DNA of 64,000 nt, from NCBI RefSeq assembly GCF_000717715.1, contig NZ_JOAI01000011.1:106189-170188 (forward strand). Reading direction: 5' to 3'. A program made the translations under genes and the position numbers. Positions within the stretch are counted from its first letter, which is position 1. The number at the start of each line of letters is the position of its first letter. Shown here one piece after another: positions 24,803 through 34,600 of the stretch. The notes below the pieces were generated by a model. The model did not search any database and had not been told where the DNA came from. It saw only the letters and a program-made list of their open reading frames with translations. This DNA is from Streptomyces sp. NRRL B-24484 (GTDB lineage Bacteria > Actinomycetota > Actinomycetes > Streptomycetales > Streptomycetaceae).

Positions 24803-26119
24803 ATGCGAAGAGGATGGGTGGCCGCCGCGGCCGCGGCCATGGTTGTGCTCACGGCCTGTAGCAGCGAGGGCGGCGGGAGTTCCTCCTCCGCGGCCACCGC
24901 GGGTTCGGACCCGGCCAAGGTCTCGGGCGCGATCACGGTCCTGACCAACCGCACGGACCAGATCAAGGACGGCTCGCTGGACAAGTACGCCGCCGAGTTC
25001 GCCAAGCTCTACCCGAACGTCAAGGTCAAGTTCGAGGGCCTCACCGACTACGAGGGTGAGACCAAGATCCGCATGAACACCGAGAACTACGGTGACGTGC
25101 TGCTCATCCCGGACAACGTGTCGATCAACCAGTACGCCAACTTCTTCGCCCCGCTCGGCGACGCCTCCGAGCTGTCGCAGAAGTACAACTGGACCGAGTA
25201 CACCACCGTCAAGGGCAAGGTCTACGGCCTGCCCAACTACGGCACCGCCACCGGCTTCGTCTACAACAAGGCGCTCTGGCAGAAGGCCGGCATCGCCGAC
25301 TGGCCGAAGACCTCCGCGGAGTTCATCGCCGACCTGAAGGCGATCAAGGAGAAGACCGGGGCGACCCCGTACTACACCAACTACAAGGACGCCTGGCCGA
25401 TCCAGAAGTGGACCGACAGCATCGGCGCGCCGAACTGCAACCAGGCGGGCAAGGACGCGCTGGCCACGACCGCCCAGCCGTGGGCCGCCGGCCAGGACCT
25501 CAACGCCATCGACGGGCTGCTCTACGACATCGTCCACGAGAAGCTCAGCGAGGACGACCCGACCACCACCAACTGGGAGAACTCCAAGAACCTGCTCGCC
25601 ACCGGCAAGGTCGGCAGCATGGTGCTGGGCTCCTGGGCGATCCCGCAGATGCAGGAGGCCGCCAAGAAGGCCGGTCAGAACCCGGACGACATCGGCTTCC
25701 TGCCGTTCCCGCAGGCGACCGGCGGCAAGCTCTGCACGATCCTGCAGCCCGACTACAAGTACGCGGTCAACGTGCACTCCAAGAACAAGGAGGCCGCCCG
25801 CGCCTGGATCGACTGGTACATCAACAAGTCCGGCAGCGCCGCGGCCGAGCAGGCCGTCTCCTCCGTCAAGGGCAGCGCCATGCCGACCGTGCTGAAGCCC
25901 TTCGAGGACAAGGGCGTCACCCTGCTCCTCGGCCAGAAGCAGGACAATGCCGCCGCCATCAGCAAGATCGACAAGGCGTCCGAGATCGGCCTGACCAGCC
26001 CGGACTACCGGCAGAAGCTGATCGACGTCGCCCGCGGCGCGGCCCAGGGCGACAAGAACAGCTACTTCGCGGACCTGAACAAGAAGTGGTCCGAGGCCCA
26101 GAAGACGGTCGCCGGCTGA
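24803..26119 (+). CDS. Sugar ABC transporter substrate-binding lipoprotein 1
   Basis: 438 residues. It has a lipoprotein signal with lipobox VLTAC (C19) and a Ser/Gly-rich tether, then the cluster-1 solute-binding fold (ITVLTNRTDQIKDG, YGDVLLIPDN, LGSWAIPQMQ). It binds a carbohydrate outside the membrane and delivers it to the permeases encoded just downstream. From context the ligand is probably beta-1,4-manno-oligosaccharide. The ATG at 24803 follows an AAGGACG site. A second, clearly homologous binding protein is encoded at 37188. Confidence 0.93.
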   Translation: MRRGWVAAAAAAMVVLTACSSEGGGSSSSAATAGSDPAKVSGAITVLTNRTDQIKDGSLDKYAAEFAKLYPNVKVKFEGLTDYEGETKIRMNTENYGDVLLIPDNVSINQYANFFAPLGDASELSQKYNWTEYTTVKGKVYGLPNYGTATGFVYNKALWQKAGIADWPKTSAEFIADLKAIKEKTGATPYYTNYKDAWPIQKWTDSIGAPNCNQAGKDALATTAQPWAAGQDLNAIDGLLYDIVHEKLSEDDPTTTNWENSKNLLATGKVGSMVLGSWAIPQMQEAAKKAGQNPDDIGFLPFPQATGGKLCTILQPDYKYAVNVHSKNKEAARAWIDWYINKSGSAAAEQAVSSVKGSAMPTVLKPFEDKGVTLLLGQKQDNAAAISKIDKASEIGLTSPDYRQKLIDVARGAAQGDKNSYFADLNKKWSEAQKTVAG

Positions 26120-26219
26120 CCCACCCCGGACCGGCGGCGCGGCGAGCGCCCGTCACCTCCCCAGCCGGCGGGCCCCGCCGCGCCGCACTCCGGGCGTCGT
26201 GCTCAACGAAGGAACGATG

Positions 26220-27182
26220 ATGACTGCACTGCAGAAGGACAGGAAGCAGGGGCCGGCCGCGGCCGCCCCGGCCGGGCCCGCTGCACCGACGAAGCCGGCG
26301 CTGCACCGGCGAACCGCCCGCAGGCACTGGTGGTTCACCCCCTGGCTCTACCTGCTCGTCCCGCTCGCCCTCCTGGTGACGTTCACCTACCTGCCGATCG
26401 CCGACATGCTCGGCTACAGCCTCACCGACTGGGACGGCCTCAGCCCCACCAAGGAGAACGTCGGCGCGGACAACTACGTCCAGCTCTTCACCCGACCCGA
26501 GCTGTTCAAGGTCTTCCTGGTCAGCGGTGTCTACCTCGCGGCGTCCTTCGTGCAGATCGCGGCCGCGCTCTACTTCGCCACCGTGCTCAGCTTCAACACG
26601 AAGTTCCGCAACCTGTTCAAGGGGATCCTGTTCTTCCCCTACCTGGTGAACGGCGTCGCGATCGGCTTCGTCTTCCTGTACTTCTTCCAGCCCGGCGGCA
26701 CCCTCGACTCCGTGCTGCAGCTGCTCGGCCACCACGGCAGGCATATGTGGCTCGGCGACCCCGACCTCGTCAACAAGTCGCTCGCCGGCGTCTCCGTCTG
26801 GCGCTACACGGGCCTCAACATGGTGCTGTTCCTCGGCGCGATCCAGTCGATCCCCGGCCACCTCTACGAGGCGGCCGCCCTCGACGGCGCCAACCGCTGG
26901 CAGCAGTTCCGGCACATCATCGCCCCCAGCATCAAACCGATCATCAGCCTCAGCGCGATCCTCGCGATCTCCGGCTCGCTCGCCGTCTTCGAGATCCCGT
27001 ACATCATGACCGGCGGCGCCAACGGCAGCGAGACCTTCGTCATCCAGACCGTCAAGCTCGCCTTCAGGTTCGACAAGGTCGGCCTCGCCTCCGCGAGCGC
27101 CGTCGTCCTGCTCGCCGTCATCCTGCTCGTCACCTGGATCCAGCGCCGCCTGGTGCCGGAGGAGAGGGTTGAACTCTCGTGA
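26220..27182 (+). CDS. Sugar ABC transporter permease, MalF-type
   Basis: 320 residues, six membrane helices, cytoplasmic N-terminus. The EAA loop that docks the ATPase is EAAALDGANRWQQF, followed by IIAPSIKP. Two adjacent ATGs exist; I use 26220 because AAGGA (26209-26213) is then at normal distance. It forms the import channel with the next protein. No ATPase gene is present in the locus; streptomycetes usually share MsiK for such systems. Its stop overlaps the next start by 4 bp. Confidence 0.92.
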   Translation: MTALQKDRKQGPAAAAPAGPAAPTKPALHRRTARRHWWFTPWLYLLVPLALLVTFTYLPIADMLGYSLTDWDGLSPTKENVGADNYVQLFTRPELFKVFLVSGVYLAASFVQIAAALYFATVLSFNTKFRNLFKGILFFPYLVNGVAIGFVFLYFFQPGGTLDSVLQLLGHHGRHMWLGDPDLVNKSLAGVSVWRYTGLNMVLFLGAIQSIPGHLYEAAALDGANRWQQFRHIIAPSIKPIISLSAILAISGSLAVFEIPYIMTGGANGSETFVIQTVKLAFRFDKVGLASASAVVLLAVILLVTWIQRRLVPEERVELS

Positions 27183-28057
27183 CCACTCCCGACACCGCCG
27201 CTGCGCCCCGGACCGGCCGGATCCGCCGGACGCCCCGGATCACCGCCGGCGGCACCGCCAAGTACCTCTCGCTGGTGATCGCCAGTGCGATCGTCCTCGT
27301 GCCGATGGTGGTCATCCTCTTCACCTCGCTGAAGGACAGCGCGGAGGCCCAGGCCACCGGCCCCCTGACACCGCCCGACAACTGGCTCAACCTCGGGAAC
27401 TACCTGACGGCGTTCGACGAGGGCCGGATGCTCCAGGCCTTCCTCAACACCACGGTCATCCTCGTGGTGTCGACCGCCGGCACGGTGCTCATCGGCTCGA
27501 TGACGGCGTACGCCGTCGACCGGTTCGAGTTCCGGCTCAAGAAGCTCGTCATGGGGCTCTTCCTGGTGGCCACGCTCGTGCCCGGCGTCACCACCCAGGT
27601 CGCCACCTTCCAGATCGTCAACGACCTCGGCGCGTTCAACACCCGCTGGGCGCCGATCCTGCTCTACCTCGGCACCGACATCGTCTCCATCTACGTCTTC
27701 CTGCAGTTCATCCGCTCGATCCCGGTCTCCCTCGACGAGGCCGCCCGGCTCGACGGCGCCAACAGCTTCACCGTCTACCGGCGGATCATCCTGCCGATGC
27801 TGAAGCCGGCCATCGCCACGGTCGTCATCATCAAGGGCATCACCGTCTACAACGACTTCTACATCCCCTTCCTCTACATGCCGGACTCCGAACTCGGCAC
27901 CGTTTCCACGTCGCTCTTCCGCTTCAAGGGGCCGTTCGGAGCGCACTGGGAGACGATCTCCGCCGGCACCGTCCTCGTCATCCTCCCCACCCTGGTGGTG
28001 TTCCTCGCCCTCCAGCGGTTCATCTACAGCGGCTTCGCCGCCGGATCGACCAAGTGA
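27179..28057 (+). CDS. Sugar ABC transporter permease, MalG-type
   Basis: 292 residues, six membrane helices. The EAA motif is DEAARLDGANSFTVYRRIIL. It starts at GTG 27179 within the overlap GTGA with the first permease gene, giving coupled translation. It pairs with the MalF-type subunit. The C-terminus (FIYSGFAAGSTK) is typical of these subunits. The operon continues after 59 bp with a LacI-type regulator gene. Confidence 0.92.
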   Translation: MTTPDTAAAPRTGRIRRTPRITAGGTAKYLSLVIASAIVLVPMVVILFTSLKDSAEAQATGPLTPPDNWLNLGNYLTAFDEGRMLQAFLNTTVILVVSTAGTVLIGSMTAYAVDRFEFRLKKLVMGLFLVATLVPGVTTQVATFQIVNDLGAFNTRWAPILLYLGTDIVSIYVFLQFIRSIPVSLDEAARLDGANSFTVYRRIILPMLKPAIATVVIIKGITVYNDFYIPFLYMPDSELGTVSTSLFRFKGPFGAHWETISAGTVLVILPTLVVFLALQRFIYSGFAAGSTK

Positions 28058-28116
28058 CCGGCGCGGCACCGCACCCGCGCCGCGGTGCCGCGCCCCGGAT
28101 CCAGGAGCGACGAGCG

Positions 28117-29151
28117 ATGAGCCCGCGCATCACCATCCGCGACGTCGCCGCCCGGGCCGGCGTCTCCGCCGGCGCCGTCTCGCTGGCCTTCAACGACCGG
28201 CCCGGGCTCTCCGCACCGACCCGCGAGCGGATCCGTGCGGCTGCCACCGAACTCGGCTGGACCCCGCACACCGCAGCGCACCGCCTCGCCCGCGCCACCC
28301 CGGCCGACGGCACCGTCGGCCTGGTCATCGCCCGGCCCGCCCGCCAACTCGGCCTCGAACCCTTCTACACGGAGTTCATCTCCGGCATCGCCGGCGTCAT
28401 CGCCGAGCGGTCCGGCTCGCTGCTGCTGCGGCTCGTCCACGACCGCGACCAGGAGACCGCCGTCCACCGCGCCTGGTGGAAGGACCGCCGCGTCGCCGGC
28501 TGCGTCCTCGTCGACCTCACCGAGGACGACCCCCGGATCCCCGCCCTCGCCCGACTCGGCATGCCCGCCGTCGCCGCCGGCCACCCCGGCCTCACCGACG
28601 GACGCGCCGCCGCCGTCTGGACGGACGACGCCGCCGCCGTCGAGGAGGCCGTCCGCTACCTCGCCCTGCTCGGCCACCGCCGGATCGCCCGGGTCGGCGG
28701 TGATCCCGCCCTCGGCCACACCGCCATCCGCACCCGCGCCCTGGAGAGGACCGCCGCCGACCTCGGACTCGAACCGGCCCGCAGCCTGCCCACCGACTTC
28801 TCCGGCCGGGCCGGTGCCCGCGCCACCCGCGACCTGCTCGCATCCGCCGCGCACCAGCCCACCGCGATCATCTACGACAACGACATCATGGCCGTCGCCG
28901 GCGCCGCCGTCGCCCGCGAACTCGGCCTGCACATCCCCGGCGACCTCAGCCTGATCGCCTGGGACGACTCCCAGCTGTGCCGTCTCACCCACCCGCCGCT
29001 CTCGGCGATGAGCCACGACGTGCACGGCTTCGGAGTCCAGGTCGTCCGCAGCCTCTACGACCTGATCGACCGCAGGCCCGTGACCCCGGGCCCCGCACCG
29101 ACCCCCGTCCTCGTCCCGCGCGGCAGCAGCGCGCCGCCCCGCGCCGCCTGA
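28117..29151 (+). CDS. LacI-family transcriptional regulator 1
   Basis: 344 residues. The N-terminal LacI HTH with hinge is at 4-60 (TIRDVAARAGVSAGAVSLAF), followed by a periplasmic-binding-protein-like sensor domain (PTAIIYDNDIMAVAGAA, LIAWDDSQLC). AGGAG at 28103-28107 supports the ATG at 28117. It lies directly behind the transporter genes and in front of manA, so it probably controls them with a manno-oligosaccharide as inducer. It is closely similar to the regulator encoded at 31953. Confidence 0.92.
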   Translation: MSPRITIRDVAARAGVSAGAVSLAFNDRPGLSAPTRERIRAAATELGWTPHTAAHRLARATPADGTVGLVIARPARQLGLEPFYTEFISGIAGVIAERSGSLLLRLVHDRDQETAVHRAWWKDRRVAGCVLVDLTEDDPRIPALARLGMPAVAAGHPGLTDGRAAAVWTDDAAAVEEAVRYLALLGHRRIARVGGDPALGHTAIRTRALERTAADLGLEPARSLPTDFSGRAGARATRDLLASAAHQPTAIIYDNDIMAVAGAAVARELGLHIPGDLSLIAWDDSQLCRLTHPPLSAMSHDVHGFGVQVVRSLYDLIDRRPVTPGPAPTPVLVPRGSSAPPRAA

Positions 29152-29170
29152 GCCGCCGCCACCAGACCCC

Positions 29171-29219
29171 GGTCCGCCCCCGCCTCCCTGTTGAGGGTCA
29201 GGAGTGGCGGGGGCGGACC
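29171..29219 (+). terminator. Terminator between LacI gene 1 and manA
   Basis: Perfect 14-bp arms GGTCCGCCCCCGCC (29171-29184) and GGCGGGGGCGGACC (29206-29219) with a 21-nt loop. They lie 19 bp after the stop, which suggests that manA has its own promoter or depends on read-through. Confidence 0.65.
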
Positions 29220-29242
29220 GGACCACCCGAACCGGAGCACCC

Positions 29243-30454
29243 ATGACCGAGCACCGCCCCGCCGCCGGCCTGCTCACCAACCGGATCCGCCCCTACGCCT
29301 GGGGCTCCACCACCGCCGTCCCCGCACTTCTCGGCACCCCGCCCACCGGGCAGCCGCAGGCCGAACTCTGGCTCGGCGCCCACCCCCAGGCCCCCTCGCG
29401 GCTGCACCGCGGCACCGACTCCGAAGACCTGACCGACGTCATCGCCCGCGACCCCGGGCGCGAACTCGGCGCCGCCACCGCCGGCCGCTTCGGCGCCCGC
29501 CTCCCCTTCCTGCTGAAGGTCCTCGCCGCCGAGCACGCCCTCTCCGTCCAGGTCCACCCGACCGCCGCCCAGGCGGAGGCCGGGTACGCCGCCGAGGAGG
29601 CCGCCGGAATCCCGCTCGACGCCCCGCACCGGCTCTACCGGGACCGCCACCACAAGCCCGAAATGCTCTGCGCCCTGGACGACTTCGACGCCCTGTGCGG
29701 CTTCCGCCACCCTGCCGCCACCGCCGGACTGCTCGCCCCGCTGCACGTCCCCGCACTCCGCCCCTGGCTGGACGTGCTGCGCACGGGCGACCCGGCCACC
29801 GCGCTGCGCACCGTCCTCACCGAGGCACTCGGCCCCGGCCGGGCCCGTGCCACCGGCGCCGCCACCGAACTCACCACCGCGCTGGCCCGCGCCGCCGAGC
29901 GACCCGGCCCGCACACCCGCGCCTACGCCGCCTACGCGGCCGCCGCCCGCGACTACCCCGGCGACCCCGGCCTGGTCGCCGCCCTGCTGCTCAACCACGT
30001 CCACCTGCGGCCGGGTCAGGCGATCCACCTGGACGCCCGCGTCCCGCACGCCTACCTGCACGGCACCGGCGTCGAGATCATGGCCAACTCCGACAACGTG
30101 CTGCGCTGCGGTCTGACCCCCAAGCACGTCGACACCGACGCGCTCGCCGCCGTCGTCGACTTCCGGCCCACCGAGCCGGACGTGCTGTCACCCCGCAGCG
30201 ACACCCGCGGCGAGACCCACTACCCGGCCCCCGCCGCCGAGTTCGCCCTCTCGCGGCTCGACCTCGCCGGTACCGCCGACCTCCGCGACCACGGCCCGCA
30301 GATCCTGCTCTGCACCGGCGGCACCGCCCGCCTCGGCCAGCCGGACGGCCCCGCGCTCGCTCTCCACCGGGGCAGCAGTGCCTACCTCCCGGCCGCCACC
30401 GCCGTCCGGCTCGACGGGCACGCCACGCTCTACCGCGCCCGCGTGCCCGCCTGA
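29243..30454 (+). CDS. manA: Mannose-6-phosphate isomerase, class I
   Basis: 403 residues. Zinc-site motifs are present: QVHP (103-106), HHKPE (136-140) and the later PHAYLHG and ANSDNVLRCGLTPKHVD segments, typical of type-I phosphomannose isomerases. It interconverts mannose-6-phosphate and fructose-6-phosphate in the cytoplasm. Within this locus it would link imported mannan sugars to glycolysis. I chose the ATG at 29243; an in-frame upstream start is possible but would run into the terminator stem. Confidence 0.94.
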   Translation: MTEHRPAAGLLTNRIRPYAWGSTTAVPALLGTPPTGQPQAELWLGAHPQAPSRLHRGTDSEDLTDVIARDPGRELGAATAGRFGARLPFLLKVLAAEHALSVQVHPTAAQAEAGYAAEEAAGIPLDAPHRLYRDRHHKPEMLCALDDFDALCGFRHPAATAGLLAPLHVPALRPWLDVLRTGDPATALRTVLTEALGPGRARATGAATELTTALARAAERPGPHTRAYAAYAAAARDYPGDPGLVAALLLNHVHLRPGQAIHLDARVPHAYLHGTGVEIMANSDNVLRCGLTPKHVDTDALAAVVDFRPTEPDVLSPRSDTRGETHYPAPAAEFALSRLDLAGTADLRDHGPQILLCTGGTARLGQPDGPALALHRGSSAYLPAATAVRLDGHATLYRARVPA

Positions 30455-30533
30455 CCCTCCGCTCCACCGCTTACTGCCGGCACCACCCCCAACCCGACCG
30501 GCGCAGTCTGCGCCCCGCCCATCGAGGACCACC

Positions 30534-31817
30534 ATGACCCTGTCCGGCACCACCCGCCCCAGCCGCCGCACCCTGCTGGGCGCCGCGGCCGCCGCCGGCC
30601 TCGCCGCCACCTCCGCGGCGGCCCTCGCCACCCCCGCCGCAGCCGCCGACACCCCCGCCCGCCGCGCCGACCGGGGCTTCGTCACCGCCCGGCGCGGCGA
30701 ACTCCGCCTCGGTGGAAAGCCGTTCCGCTTTGCCGGCACCAACTGCTACTACCTGCACCAGCAGTCCCACTACATGATCGACGCGGTGCTGAACGACGCA
30801 GCCGCCATGGGCCTCGGCGTCATCCGCGCCTGGGCCTTCGCCGACGGCGCCGGCCACTCGTACCGACCGCTGCAGTCCAAGCCCTACGCCTACGACGACA
30901 CCGCGCTCGACTCCCTCGACTACGCCGTCCACAAGGCCGGACAGCTCGGCCTGCGCCTCGTCCTGCCGCTGGTCAACAACTGGCCCGACTACGGCGGCAT
31001 GCAGCAGTACGTCCAGTGGTTCCTCGGCCTGCCCGACGACTCCTACGGGGACGGCACCCACCACGACCGCTTCTACACCGACCCCGGCATCCGGGCCTGC
31101 TACCGCGCGTGGGCCGAGCACCTCGTCCGGCACCGCAACCCCCACACCGGGCTGCGCTACTGCGAGGACCCGACGATCATGGCCTTCGAGCTCGCCAACG
31201 AGCCGCGCTGCCGCAGCGACAAGAGCGGCCGCACCCTGCTCGCCTGGGCCGCGGAGATGAGCGAGCACGTCAAGAAGCTCGCGCCCCGCCAACTGCTGGC
31301 CGTCGGGGACGAGGGCTTCTACGGCGAGGCCGGCCACGCCGACTACCCGTACTCCGACTACGAGGGCGCGGACTGGCGGAAGCTCACCGCACTGCCCGCC
31401 GTCGACTACGGCACCGTCCACGTCTACCCGCAGAACTGGGGCGAGACCAGCGGCTCCAAGCCGGGCACCGACGCCACGGCCTGGGGCACCCGCTGGATCG
31501 AGGACCACCTCCGGGACGGGCGCGCCATCGGCAAGCCCGTCGTCGTCGAGGAGTTCGGGCTGCAGATCGACGCCGGACGCGACATCCCCGACACCGCCGC
31601 CCGCGACCGCGCCTACGCCGCCTGGACCGATGCCGTCCGCAGCGGCGGCGGCGCCGGCGACCAGTTCTGGCTGCTCACCTCCCGCGTCGACGACGGCTCC
31701 TTCTACCCCGACTACGACGGCCACCGCGTGATGTGGAACAACGACCCCGCCAACCCGACCGGCACCACCGCTCGGCTGTTCGCCGCACACGCCCGGGCGA
31801 TGAGCGGTTCCGACTGA
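30534..31817 (+). CDS. Secreted GH5 endo-beta-1,4-mannanase (Tat signal)
   Basis: 427 residues. A Tat signal peptide (SRRTLLG at 10-16, cleavage likely after the Ala-rich stretch near residue 38) precedes a GH5 catalytic domain that matches subfamily-7-like mannanases. The predicted acid/base is E223 (ELANEP) and the nucleophile E340 (VVVEEFG). It hydrolyses internal mannan bonds outside the cell. There is no binding module. It is followed by a LacI gene, and the mannose-utilisation genes on both sides support a mannan substrate over cellulose. Confidence 0.9.
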   Translation: MTLSGTTRPSRRTLLGAAAAAGLAATSAAALATPAAAADTPARRADRGFVTARRGELRLGGKPFRFAGTNCYYLHQQSHYMIDAVLNDAAAMGLGVIRAWAFADGAGHSYRPLQSKPYAYDDTALDSLDYAVHKAGQLGLRLVLPLVNNWPDYGGMQQYVQWFLGLPDDSYGDGTHHDRFYTDPGIRACYRAWAEHLVRHRNPHTGLRYCEDPTIMAFELANEPRCRSDKSGRTLLAWAAEMSEHVKKLAPRQLLAVGDEGFYGEAGHADYPYSDYEGADWRKLTALPAVDYGTVHVYPQNWGETSGSKPGTDATAWGTRWIEDHLRDGRAIGKPVVVEEFGLQIDAGRDIPDTAARDRAYAAWTDAVRSGGGAGDQFWLLTSRVDDGSFYPDYDGHRVMWNNDPANPTGTTARLFAAHARAMSGSD

Positions 31818-31952
31818 CCCGTCGCCCCGATCCGTGCCGGTCCGGCACCCGGCGGCGGACGCCGCGTCCCGATCGGAGCCGCCGACCTGACAGGATGGGC
31901 GGTGCGTGCCGCGCCCGCGGCCGCCCATCGGGTCGACGGAGAGGGATGCGTC

Positions 31953-32981
31953 ATGGGACACCGGGTGACGATCCGGGACGTCGCCGCCCGCGCCGGGGTG
32001 TCGGCGGGGGCGGTCTCGCTCGCGCTCAACGACCGGCCCGGTGTCTCGGCGGAGACCCGCCGCCGGATCGTCGAGGCGGCGCAGGAGCTCGGGTGGTCGC
32101 CCAATCTCGCGGCCCGCTCGCTCGCCCGCGGTGCGCAGGTGCACACCATCGGGATGGCGATCGCGCGCGACACGGTCGGCACCGGCCTGGACTCCGTGCA
32201 CATGGCGCTGATCGGCGGCATCGAGAGCGTGCTGACCGAGCGGTCCTGCTCCCTGCTGCTGCACATCGCCGCCTCCCGGGAGGCGGAGATCGCGCTGTAC
32301 CGCCAGTGGTGGCAGTCCGGGCGGGTCAACGGCTCGGTCCTGATCGGGGTTTCGGCGGACGATCCGCGGATCGAGGCGGTGCACCACCTGGGCATGCCGG
32401 TGGTGGCGGTGGCCCCGCCCGAGTTCAGCGGGCCCTTCCCGGCGGTCTCCGGTGACGATGCCGCTGCGACGGCCGAGGCCGTCCGCTACCTGGCCGCCCT
32501 CGGCCACCGCCGGATCGCCCACGTCCGCGGACCCGCGTCGCTGGGCCGCAGCATCCAGCGGGCGCAGGCCTTCGAGGCCACCGCGGCGGAGTTGGACCTG
32601 GCGGGTGCGCCCGCCGTCCACACCGACCTGTCCGCGCACGGCGGGGCCCGGGCGACGCGGGCACTGCTCGCTGCCGGCGACCGGCCGACGGCGATCCTCT
32701 ACGACAACGACATCATGGCGGTGGCCGGTGTCGCGGTGGCCGCCGAGATGGGACTCCGCGTGCCGACGGACGTGTCCCTGGTCGCGTGGGACGACTCCGA
32801 CCTGTGCCGGATCACCTGGCCCGCGCTCTCCGCGCTCAGCCACGACCCGTTCGCCTTCGGTGCCGAGGTCGCCCGCTGCCTGCTCGAACTGCTGGACAGC
32901 GGGCACGCGCCGTCCCGGGTCTTCGGGGCCCCCGTCCTGGTGCCGCGCGGCACCACCGCGCCGCCGCCCCGCCCGGCCTGA
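31953..32981 (+). CDS. LacI-family transcriptional regulator 2
   Basis: 342 residues. The HTH TIRDVAARAGVSAGAVSLAL is nearly identical to that of regulator 1, so both may recognise similar operators. The sensor domain (PTAILYDNDIMAVAGVA, LVAWDDSDLC) is diverged in its effector-binding parts. The ATG at 31953 has a GGAGAGGG site. It is transcribed in the same direction as the mannanase gene and convergently with regulator 3. It is probably a paralogue specialised for a different oligosaccharide length (inference). Confidence 0.92.
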   Translation: MGHRVTIRDVAARAGVSAGAVSLALNDRPGVSAETRRRIVEAAQELGWSPNLAARSLARGAQVHTIGMAIARDTVGTGLDSVHMALIGGIESVLTERSCSLLLHIAASREAEIALYRQWWQSGRVNGSVLIGVSADDPRIEAVHHLGMPVVAVAPPEFSGPFPAVSGDDAAATAEAVRYLAALGHRRIAHVRGPASLGRSIQRAQAFEATAAELDLAGAPAVHTDLSAHGGARATRALLAAGDRPTAILYDNDIMAVAGVAVAAEMGLRVPTDVSLVAWDDSDLCRITWPALSALSHDPFAFGAEVARCLLELLDSGHAPSRVFGAPVLVPRGTTAPPPRPA

Positions 32982-33027
32982 GCCGGCCCGAGCCGGGCGG
33001 ACACCGGCCACCTGGCCCCGGGCCCGG

Positions 33028-34077
33028 TCAGGCCGGCGGTGCAGCCGTGCTGCCGCGCGGGGTGAGCCGCGGGGCGAGGTCCTCGTACCCGCCGTCCGAC
33101 TGCCCGGCGATCAGCGCGAGCAGGGTGCGCGCCGCATGCGCGCCGTAGGCGTGGATGTCGCGGGTGAGCGCGGTGAGGGCCGGACGTACCACCTGGACCA
33201 GCGGCGAGTCGTCCCAGGCGACGATCGACAGGTCACGGGGGACCTGAAGGCCCATCTCCTGGGCGACCGAGAGCCCGGCGACCGCGGTGATGTCGTTGTC
33301 GTACAGCACCGCCGTGGGGCGCGCGGGGGAGAGCAGCAGGCGCCGGGTCGCGCGGGCGCCGTCCTCTCCGGTGTAGTCGGTGTGCACGGTGGGCACGGCC
33401 TCCACGCCCAGCCCGGTGCAGACCGCGGCGAAGGCGCGGTCGCGGATCGAGGTGTGCACCAGGCCCGGCAGGCCCGCCACCCGGCCGATCCGGCGGTGGC
33501 CGAGGGCAGCCAGGTACTCCACCGTCTCCCGGACGGCGGCGGCGTCGTCGGACCAGACGGGGGTCAGCGAGCCGGAGCCGGAGGGGTGGCCGATCACCAC
33601 CGTCGGCAGGCCCATCTGCTCCAGGGCGGGGATCCGGTCGTCGTCCTCGCGCAGGTCGACCAGGATCGCGCCGTCGATGTGCCGTTCGCCCCACCAGCGG
33701 CGGTAGGCCTCGAGGCCGCGCTCGTGGTCCGACACGACCTGGAGCGCCAGCGAATAGGACGCGTCAGACAGCACGTTCTCGATCCCGCCGATGAGCTCCA
33801 TGAAGAAGGGCTCGGTGCCGAGCATGCGCGCCGGCCTGCACAGCGCCAGGCCCACCGCGGCGGCCTTCGCCCCGCTGAGCGCCCGGGCGGCGCTGTTGCG
33901 GACGAAGCCGATCTCCTCGGCGACGGCGACGATCCGCTGCCGGGTCGCCTCGGAGACGCCGGGCTGCCCGTTCAGCGCGTTGGAGACCGACACCTTGGAC
34001 ACCCCGACGATCCGGGCGATGTCGCTGATGGTGGGTCGCCGTGCCGGAGGACTCTGCTGCTGGGACACCTGATCCAC
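33028..34077 (-). CDS. LacI-family transcriptional regulator 3
   Basis: 349 residues, starting at GTG 34077. The HTH (ISDIARIVGVSKVSVSNALN, about 17-36) differs from the other two LacI proteins; the sensor domain is standard (TAVLYDNDITAVAGLS, IVAWDDSPL). It is divergent from the GH5-CBM2 mannanase gene. The region between contains two CG-centred palindromes around a good promoter, which makes this protein the leading candidate repressor for that promoter and for itself. Confidence 0.92.
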   Translation of the reverse strand: MDQVSQQQSPPARRPTISDIARIVGVSKVSVSNALNGQPGVSEATRQRIVAVAEEIGFVRNSAARALSGAKAAAVGLALCRPARMLGTEPFFMELIGGIENVLSDASYSLALQVVSDHERGLEAYRRWWGERHIDGAILVDLREDDDRIPALEQMGLPTVVIGHPSGSGSLTPVWSDDAAAVRETVEYLAALGHRRIGRVAGLPGLVHTSIRDRAFAAVCTGLGVEAVPTVHTDYTGEDGARATRRLLLSPARPTAVLYDNDITAVAGLSVAQEMGLQVPRDLSIVAWDDSPLVQVVRPALTALTRDIHAYGAHAARTLLALIAGQSDGGYEDLAPRLTPRGSTAAPPA

Positions 34078-34600
34078 GAGACCCTTCTGAACCGATGAAG
34101 CCGCTGTACCCCCCTCAAGCTACTACGGCGGGCACCGGCGGTGTCTGCCGCCCCGGGCCGAATGCTCGGCCAAGTTCGGAAACCGGTTAACCTACTGTTG
34201 ACACAGCTGTGATGCGGACCATACGGTGGCTGTCAGTTAAGCGGTTAATTGCAGCACGGTGCGACCGCGGGCGGCTACCTCTCGCCCGGGCCCCTCCGCA
34301 CCGTCCCGCCCCGCCCCTGCGCCGTCGCACCCACTCCGTGCCGTCGAACGGCCGTGCCGTGCCGAACCGAGCCGTTCCGGCACCTCGCGGCCGGCCGCGG
34401 CACGCCCGGCGCAGCCCCTGACGCGGTGCGGACGGACGCCCCAACACCCCGTCCGCACCGCCGCCCCGTCCGCACCCCGGCGTCCTCGCGCCCTGCGGTG
34501 CGGCCCGCACCGCCCCGGCAGCTCCCGCGTCCTCCGAGCGCGACGCGCCGCCGGGTCCACGCCCCATCACCCATCCCACCCCGGGACGAAAGGGAAGCGC
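34078..34600. promoter_or_regulatory. Divergent control region of LacI 3 and GH5-CBM2 genes
   Basis: The region holds a good promoter for the rightward gene: TTGACA (34198-34203), 18-bp spacer, TACGGT (34222-34227). A palindrome AACCGGTT (34181-34188) lies 10 bp upstream of the -35 box. A second near-palindrome TTAAGCGGTTAA (34237-34248) lies just past the expected start point. Both are well placed for repression. From about 34260 to 34590 the sequence is C-rich, low complexity, without a convincing gene; it would be a leader of about 360 nt. Confidence 0.7.

Noticed and set aside
34260..34590. N-terminal extension or small gene in the leader of the GH5-CBM2 gene
   Set aside because: The frame is Pro/Arg/Ala low complexity, and the signal peptide starts cleanly at GTG 34601 with a ribosome-binding site.
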